Source: Viola odorata (taxonomy: Eukaryota; Streptophyta; Magnoliopsida; Malpighiales; Violaceae). Taken from it: DNA of 64,000 bases. The stretch lies in the NCBI GenBank assembly GCA_963691705.1, contig OY829542.1:59730427-59794426 (forward strand), in the 5' to 3' direction. How positions within the stretch are numbered: the first letter of the stretch is position 1; every line of letters begins with the position of its first letter. The notes under the pieces are model-generated. The model made no database searches. It was not told where the DNA came from and saw only the letters and a list, made by a program, of their open reading frames with translations. Positions 56,192-64,000 of the stretch are shown here, in pieces. The position numbers and the translations under genes are program-made.

Positions 56192-59100
56192 ATGGAGCCC
56201 ACATTGCGTGTCTGCACATCTCTTACCTCCACTATTCCTAGTCATTCTCATTCTCACTCTCGTACTCCTGTAAGCTCTCTTTCTCTTTATATGTGTGTTT
56301 GTTAATGGAGATTAAGACACCCATTTGAATCATACTCTGATATGCTGCTCAACTTGTCATTAAATGCCAATTTTGCTAACATTTATCCTTCTTCTTATAT
56401 GTGCTAAATGAAATACCTAGGTGGTTGTCTGTTTGTATTCTATTCTAGTTTATCAAATTCCGATTCAATTAGAAAACAAAGGATTCAATAATAGTTTTTT
56501 TTTTCATTGCAAGGCGGCTCTATTCGTGGGCCAACCTAAGGACATCAGGACTCCTCGATGTACCTTCTTGGGGTCCAGTAGGATTACCTGTCCTGCCCAT
56601 CAAGTCCTCTCTGCCACACTTCCTCGTGCCGCCACCAGCAAGAATGGGGGTGCTCTCCAGGTCACATGCCGGGCTGAGAAAATCCTGGTTGCAAATAGAG
56701 GAGAAATTGCAGTGCGTGTCATTCGCACTGCACATGAGTTGGGGATACCCTGTGTTGCTGTTTACTCTACCATAGACAAGGATGCACTTCATGTCAAATT
56801 AGCTGACGAATCGGTTTGCATCGGTGAAGCTCCAAGCAGCCAGTCGTAAGTGATCCCTGTGTTTCACTTCACATCTCTCTTAACCATGACTTCCCCGCCC
56901 AGATAATAACACCATAATGTGTTTGCTTCAAATGCTTTTGACAGGTACTTGTTAATTCCCAATGTTTTATCCGCTGCCATCAGTCGTGGATGTACAATGC
57001 TGCATCCTGGGTATGGCTTCCTTGCTGAGAATGCCGTTTTTGTTGAAATGTGCAGAGAACATGGGATCAATTTTATTGGCCCTAATGTAAGTACAATTCA
57101 AAAAATCATGCCATAGAAAGTGAAAATGAACAGCCATGCTAATATTTGGTCACCGGTGAATACTTTCATGTAGCATGCTTCTGTTAAATTCTTTATAACT
57201 TTGAGTTTGCCACCTTCTAAATCAAACATGATGTTCACGAAGGAGACATAATAAGGGTGTGATAGACCAATGTTGTTGCTCAAAAATTTAGCAGCAATTA
57301 GAGTCTAAAGACCAAAGACAGTTTTCAGACTTGTGCATTTTTTTATCTGATGTGAGGCAAATGGTTCTTTCTGCCTTATATCGCATGTTAGATTTTTCTT
57401 TATTGTTATTTCATCTGTCTATTTCAGCATTAGGTACATAGTTTTTGGAGTTTGTTATTTGAGTTTAGATAGATTTTGAGACATTATTGTTTGGCATTCT
57501 AAGTTCTTCCTTTTTTCCCCTCCTTAAAAGAAAAAAGACGAGAAAGAATGCGAAATAATGGTACTTGCCTTCTGCCATTAGAATCATAAACCAACTTCTG
57601 AAGATTTTTCTGTGGGGATGTAGTGTTGTTCTAAGAGCAATGTTTTCTTCTTTAGATTTGGTGATTTCTTCCCCTTTTATTGTATTTAGAAATGTTTTAT
57701 GTATTGTAAACAGGCTAGTTGTCTGTAATACTCATTCCAATAAATTTTACCTATACTAGGAATTTCTTGTACATGATTCCAGGCTCATTGTTTACATCTC
57801 TCTCACTTCCGTAAGTGGTAAAAATATAATGGTTTTTGTTTTGTATTGTTGCAGCCCGACAGTATCCGTGTCATGGGTGACAAGGCAACAGCTAGAGAAA
57901 CAATGAAGAATGCTGGTGTGCCAACTGTACCAGGAAGTGATGGATTGTTAGAGGTGTCAGCTTGGCTCATTCTATTAAATTCATTTCCAAGCATCTATGC
58001 GTCAAAATTGTTTCATGGATTAAGTTTGCTAATATTTGGTAGTTGGTTAACATTCTCCTCTTATCATCGCTAATGATGACATGAGCTGCTTACCATTGCT
58101 TAGCTTACATTTTCTTTGGGGTTTTGATTGCATTACAGAGTACCGAGGAAGCAGTTAAGCTTGCTCATGAGCTCGGCTTTCCAGTTATGATCAAGGTGAG
58201 CATTCGTTTGTAGCAATCTGTAATGTTATAAATACTTCTGATTTTAGGTTGCCTCTTTGTCATTGTGACTATATGGAACTGCATTCTTATTACTATCCCT
58301 CTATGTTTACATAAACCATGAAAAAACATTTATATAGATCTTTAATGTGTGTGTGTATGTATATAAATATTGTCCTTGCAAGTTAACGCCGTCTTGCATA
58401 TAATTAATATCCAAGAAAAAAGACTATAAACATGTTTAACTGCTCTCTTTTTTTACTATTGTTTTTTTGTTTTGAGCATTGGGTGGTGCTCCTTTTACCA
58501 ATTGAAAAACCATTCTAATTGATATCTGTAATCTTTGTTTTTCAAATTTGAAAAAAGGACATAATAGACTGCTGAATTTCCTAACCCGGTACGAGCTTAA
58601 GAAATCAGATGGTATGGTTTCCAGTTATTTTCTTTGCTGGGAAAAAATATTATATTTGAGCAAGGAGTCCTGTTTCGGTTTCCAGGGAAATTTTGAAACA
58701 ATAAGCCCTCTCTGCCTATACTGTCATTGAATTATTATTATCATTATTGCTGAAAAGTCGGCCAGCATGCATCTATAAGTCAGCAAAAGTGTATTATTTG
58801 TGCGTGCACAGATGTGTATATACAACCATCAGTTTCTTTTATTTGAGTATGCTCATTATAAGTAGTATAAATTATTATTAAATAAAATATCAGCATTAAC
58901 TTAAATTATATTTTCTTAGTATAGGGATGAGAATATTCTTTATGTTTGAAGACTGCTCTTTCCTTATTTAGAAGCATTAAGTGTTTTCAAATTCATCAGT
59001 GCCAGTGCTAGTTTTATTCATTGTCTACAAGTTCTTTACTCATTTCAGTACTCTAAAGTGTTTGAAGTAGCTATTATAATTCAACATTTTTTAGGACGTG

Positions 59101-62100
59101 GTTTCTTATTTCATAGCTTATTCTGACTTAGGTGTTCTATTTGGTATCTGATTCTGAGGAATGGAAAGACTTTGAATTTTAAGTAGACTGGGTAAAAGCT
59201 ATACTTACCTTGCATATGATACTTCTTTTCTTATGTCTGTTAATGTCATGAGAATGATTAAAATGGAAATGTTCCGACACTTGTATAACCTAGTGACCAT
59301 TTTGCTTTTTTAGGCAACAGCTGGTGGTGGAGGACGTGGGATGCGTCTTGCCAAAGAACCTGAAGAGTTTGTGAAGTTGCTACAGGTACCGTACAAGTCT
59401 GAGTTTTTATGTTAATCTGGGAAATATCCTTATGTAAATTTTCTTTTACTGCAATTATTTTCTCACCTCTTGGTGTTATGGTGTATTCTTTTTGTTAGGA
59501 ATTATTTGCATACTGCAACTAACCCCAGTTTATTAGGCTAGAACACTTTACTTATTGTTCTCTCCTTGTAAAAGCAAAACAATAAGGTCATTGGCTGTGA
59601 GAGGCATTATTTTTCCAGCTAAAATCATGTAATTTCTTATCCCTTATATGTTGGTGCATTCTGAAAAATAGTATGCTTTACTGTTGTGGTAATTGCACAA
59701 ACTTTAAGCAGTTCTACATTTGCAATCCTACTGTTTTTTTTAGCTAGATAAACATTATATCAAATGAGAGAAAGATCCCTTCTAAAGTTGGGGACCTTGA
59801 CTAAGGTGGATAGTTTGAAATGTTTCATTTTGTTTACTACACTTCCGTTCAATTCATTTATTATACCAATAAGATTAGAAGAATGTAATTTATTCATTCT
59901 AACCTCTTTCTCTTCTCCCATATAATTCATTATTGCTATCTTCAGTCCCATTATGTTGGCTTTATTGTGGGCCTTAATTTATCTTTATCTAGATTTTATT
60001 TTTTAATACTTACTTTGGTCGAAGTAGCCTGTTGAAATTTTTTCTCTCTCTTTTATTTGTAGGCAGCTAAAAGTGAGGCTGCTGCAGCATTTGGTAATGA
60101 TGGGGTTTATTTGGAGAAGTACGTTCAAAATCCAAGGCATATTGAGTTCCAGGTAATAGTGGTGTCTTTTTGAGTTTATCTACTAGTTGATACTATCTCC
60201 AAATTATATGGAGATCCAATTGACTGTTTAGCGTTTCTGTCTTTAAGTCTTGTAAATTCTGATGATTAAAAGTTACTTTTAGTTTTGTTTAGCTTTCTCA
60301 AGGGTTAGGAGTACTTCGGTACTTTGCATCTGTTAAGCTAGGAATAAAGGATCTCTACTTTTGATCCAACTGATGTGTCTTTGTTAGTTTAATTTTAGGA
60401 GTCCTAGTTCGAGTCCTATTAGCTTTGATGTTGAGAGGCTTTAAGCTTTCGTAAGATTCGTGCAATGCAATTATATCCTCAGGGGGACTCCTAGTAGTGA
60501 AGCTTAGTTCTGTCTTCCTCTTTATTTACTTTCAGAATTCCTTTGCTATATTATTCCCTAATTTGTCTTTCCAGCCTATCAAACAGTCGCCTTACCCTGA
60601 ACCACTAAATGAAACTTTAAATTAGGCCCTAATTCCATACCCAACTACTCTAGGACAACCTCTAGGTTGTGCTGCATCAGTCTTATTAAGTAAATACTGA
60701 ACCATTGGGAATTTAAACCAGTGGGAAAAGTTTAGTTTGTTTTCTCCTATAGCAGTAAACATTCTTGTTATGGGAATACTGGCTCTAATAAAACTGTGAA
60801 CTTTGAAAGTGATATATCGTATTGACTGGAAAATGGCAAAAATAGAAACTTCATTTCTGTGATGAAAATAATTCAATTTATCCTGATGGGAAATAGTAAA
60901 ACATAAATAAAATAATGGCTAAGCGTTATTTTTAGCCCTTACTTTTGTCCAAAATTCTCAATGATGCCCCTGCATAATCAAAATACCTATTTGCACCTGA
61001 TGTTTGTGACATTGATCTCAATTGAGCCCTTTCATTTTTAATTAGGATGAATTAAGAATTGCGAAAAGTCTAGAGAAGGTGACAGTAATTTTTCATTAAA
61101 AGTATATTTCTCAAATAAGTCCTAATTAAAAATCAAGTGCTTAATTGGATAAATGTTGCCAACTTGAGGTGCAATTTAGTATTATCATCAGATGGCTTAA
61201 TTGAGATTTTTGAACAAACATAGGGGCTAAAAGCAGAGTTTATCCTTAAATAAAAGAATTAACGGGTGTGTTCCAACTCAAAATCTGATGCACACAAGAG
61301 ACAACTGCCTGAGTTGATAGGTTTGCATGCTGTGTACATTTTAGTTGCTCTAGCACCAAAGCCTTTTTTTCAGCATTTTTTGTAACACCTAGTACTGCTC
61401 AATGCTGATCTGTATATAGCTCAGTCAAGTATAGTAATATTGCCTCTATTTTAATTTTTCATTTTCATTTGCTCTTTAAACGAGAACACAATTATATCTC
61501 ATCTGAGCATGTGGTATGATGTTCCAGGTGCTTGCAGATAAGTACGGTAACGTTGTTCACTTTGGTGAGCGTGACTGCAGCATCCAGGTACTTAACCATA
61601 TTACTTTCTGTTTCTCTTATGTGCTGAAGTTCTATCTAATTACTTAGACTTTGTGGAAGTTTAACTTGTGGTGAAGAAGCTTGCTTCTTGTTTAAACTAA
61701 AAACTTAATGCAGAGCTCTACAGATGACTGAGTTTGCCCAAGATTTGCAACTTCCTTAATAACTTCTGTAACCAGTCAGTAATACAAGTGACTAGCTAGT
61801 TAGTGTGAAACATGAACCAGGTTAAAAAATGGTTTATTTTGTTTTTAAGTGAGAAAAGTAGCTATATGTTCGCCATTTGATATTATCTTATTACGGAGGT
61901 TATTATCATTGTAGTTGAGGAATATCTATAGATTTTAGTTTCAAGTAGGTCTGTTTATGGTTCCATCTGGGTCATGTTTGGGCCAAAGGAAAGAAAAGAA
62001 GTTGCCATTTTTGGACATAGGGAGAGAACTAAAAGCTACAAAAGGACAGTGCAAAAGTGGATGAAATCATGTTCTCAGTATCTTCCTTGCTTTTTTGTTT

Positions 62101-63734
62101 GTATATAAATGGTGGTAGACTGATTTTCTAGCTTGTTCTGAAGGAAGCCAAGCATTTTGAAAACTGCAATGCCTTGGCCTCATTAACCTGTTCTAATTGT
62201 GAGTTGGCGATGAATAATTGCATTTCCATTAACTCCTATACTTATGGAAACTATCGTGTTTTGCCATTTATTGGTTATAATGACTGATCGATTGGCCGAT
62301 GTTGTTGAATTATGAAACTCTGCAGGATATTTAAAAAATGTTTGGATGATTTTCCTTTCAGGACTGTTAGACATGTATTAGATATTCTTTTATTTGCTAC
62401 GGCTTAAAGAGTTGTATGCTTTTTTTGCAATGGTTAATCAGACTTGATTTGTTCTTGGCTATTAAATCTTTGGTTCTCTTCCCATGATGGATTTCCTAGT
62501 CTTGACATTTTTCTCCCATGTTTATCTAATGGCTCCCCTTTACAAAATTGTTAAGCATTTTACTTTGATAGAGTGCCACACAAGAATGTTCAACAAATGT
62601 TTTGCAAAAGATGATTTTTTTTAGTCTTCTTTTCCTCTCTCCCCTCCTCTTTTTTTCCTCCATCTAAGTTGTTTTTATTATTATTTTTTTCTTCATGTTT
62701 TATTTTGTTGATGAAACCAAATATACTGAGGTAATATTTTTTGTTGAATATCAACTTCCTATGCAGAGACGCAATCAAAAGCTGTTGGAAGAGGCTCCTT
62801 CTCCTGCATTGACCCCAGAGTTGAGAAAAGCAATGGGTGATGCTGCAGTGGCAGCTGCAGCATCCATAGGGTACATTGGTGTCGGAACTGTTGAGTTTCT
62901 TTTGGATGAAAGGGGTTCCTTCTACTTCATGGAAATGAACACTCGAATCCAGGTTAATCTTAGTGATTCAAGACATAAAGCATGCTGCTTCAGTTTTTTT
63001 TTTTTTTGGATCAGTGCTTCAGTTAGCTTACGGGATTATTTTGAATAATGATTTTCTAGGTTGAGCATCCAGTAACAGAAATGATTTCCTCTGTTGACTT
63101 GATTGAGGAACAGATTCGCGTGGCCATGGGAGAGAAACTCCGTTATAAACAGGTTTCAAATGAAGGATGCTTGAATAATTTAGGCCATTTAAAATACAAT
63201 AATTTTTTTGATCTTTTCCCTGAACTAACCTACAGGAAGATATTGTACTTAGAGGACATTCAATTGAATGCCGTATCAACGCTGAAGATGCTTTTAAGGG
63301 ATTCCGTCCGGGGCCAGGTATGCCTACATTGTGGTTGTACTGATGTTGTTATCTTTTGAAAATTAACAATTACAACTCACCTTGCCCATATTGTATCCAT
63401 TTAAAAATACCAATGCCCATTTCTTCTTTATTTTACTATGGTCCATATTGGAATGTGGTCATATGCTAACCACTTGAAGGTGTTTGAGTGCATGAGGTTT
63501 ATTATGTTTGATTCATAACAGATAGCCCCTGGTTGTGGATATTGTTGACTATTATTTTATTCATGTTTTAATTTATGCTTTAATTTAATGTATGAATGCA
63601 CTTAAATATGTTTCTCTTGAACTGTAGGGAGAATAACAGCATACTTGCCATCTGGAGGCCCATTTGTTAGAATGGATAGCCATATTTATCCTGATTATGT
63701 GGTTCCTCCAAGCTATGATTCTTTACTTGGAAAG
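56192..63734 (+). CDS. CAC2: Acetyl-CoA carboxylase biotin carboxylase subunit, plastid, 5' part (12 exons)
   Basis: The ATP-dependent biotin carboxylase of the heteromeric plastid acetyl-CoA carboxylase charges biotin on BCCP, the first step of fatty acid synthesis. Exons: 56192-56269, 56514-56845, 56945-57086, 57855-57953, 58139-58195, 59314-59385, 60063-60152, 61528-61587, 62767-62952, 63060-63152, 63236-63317, 63628-63734 (466 codons so far). A Ser/Thr-rich transit peptide covers about residues 1-75. The mature enzyme starts near [30 protein letters not shown], the glycine-rich ATP loop [34 protein letters not shown] and [16 protein letters not shown] are all intact. The C-terminal exons lie past the right edge. 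No defect is seen. Confidence 0.97.
60904..61255. mobile_element. MULE-type MITE in CAC2 intron 7
   Basis: About 330 bp (about 60913-61246) with inverted repeats of some 45 bp: 5' GGCTAAGCGTTATTTTTAGC continuing to TTCTCAA, and 3' (minus) GGATAAACTCTGCTTTTAGC continuing to ATCTCAA. It is flanked by TAAATAAAA (60904-60912 and 61247-61255), a 9-bp duplication. No coding capacity. It lies in the intron between exons 7 and 8 and does not touch splice sites. Confidence 0.65.
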
Positions 63735-64000
63735 GTTTGTTCTTCTTTTTCTCTTCTTTTGTTTATGTTATTTTTTGGTCTTGTTGAGATAATTCCTGAT
63801 TTATTCCTGACCTTGTGTATCACCCATAGCACAATCTGTTGACACTAATGTGATTTTTGTTCAGGTATCCATATTTGCCTTGTTTCCATTGATAAATATA
63901 GACGTGGAGTTTTTTCACTGAAACAAGTTCATTAGAAGTTTTTCAGATTATGTTGTCTACTGTTTTTTTTTTGTTGCCATGTTTACTAGGTTCTCATTTT

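Overview
The window is nuclear DNA of a flowering plant, most likely a eudicot. It holds intron-rich genes with GT-AG splice sites and AT-rich introns, plant-only gene families and large nested LTR retrotransposons. A gene for the biotin carboxylase subunit of the heteromeric plastid acetyl-CoA carboxylase argues against a grass, because grasses lack that form. A 200-base N run at 32080-32279 marks an assembly gap.

Host genes, left to right: the 5' five exons of a galacturonokinase gene (1766-4540, minus, running off the left edge); a partly resolved gene with a mitochondrial presequence of the HSP22/23 kind (31141 to at least 32484, plus, crossing the gap); a complete ethanolamine-phosphate cytidylyltransferase gene PECT1 (33963-38471, minus, 9 exons, 415 aa); a complete CW-zinc-finger/methyl-CpG-binding protein like MBD2 (40952-43880, minus, 4 exons, 296 aa); a complete auxin response factor of the ARF7/ARF19 class (47764-54349, plus, 13 exons, 1079 aa); a CYP73A (cinnamate 4-hydroxylase) pseudogene fragment (about 54733-55145, minus); and the first 12 exons of CAC2 (56192-63734, plus, running off the right edge). 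They serve separate pathways (pectin sugar salvage, phosphatidylethanolamine synthesis, methylated-DNA reading, auxin signalling, plastid fatty acid synthesis), and nothing suggests co-regulation.

From about 5.0 to 26.8 kb lies a nested transposon block. A minus-strand SIRE/Maximus-type Ty1/copia remnant (3' LTR plus a broken envelope-like ORF) has its LTR cut into three pieces by two later insertions. One is a 13,011-bp Athila-type Ty3/gypsy element (6427-19437, target duplication GCTAC, LTRs differing at about 4 of 1679 sites). The other is a 4,575-bp Ty1/copia element (19655-24229, target duplication TTTCT) with a single intact 1333-aa ORF but a Lys at the integrase catalytic Glu position. 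Flanking sequences at 4991 and 26806 look like ends of a still older DNA transposon.

From 27.7 to 30.8 kb there is a cluster of Mutator-like elements with captured gene pieces. A 1.84-kb Pack-MULE carries part of a class II trehalose-6-phosphate synthase gene, with a MULE-type MITE nested inside it. A 0.9-kb Pack-MULE carries the first exon of an endonuclease/exonuclease/phosphatase-family gene. Beside it lies a broken malectin-like-domain fragment.

The most unusual signal is a palindromic motif of about 25 bp, core GAGGCCTCG, repeated along the whole Athila element (LTRs, gag, pol spacers, third ORF), always in the same orientation and nearly always in the same reading frame. A second signal is an array of about 20-bp palindromes with a 22-bp period in the SIRE-type LTR, into which the Athila element inserted.
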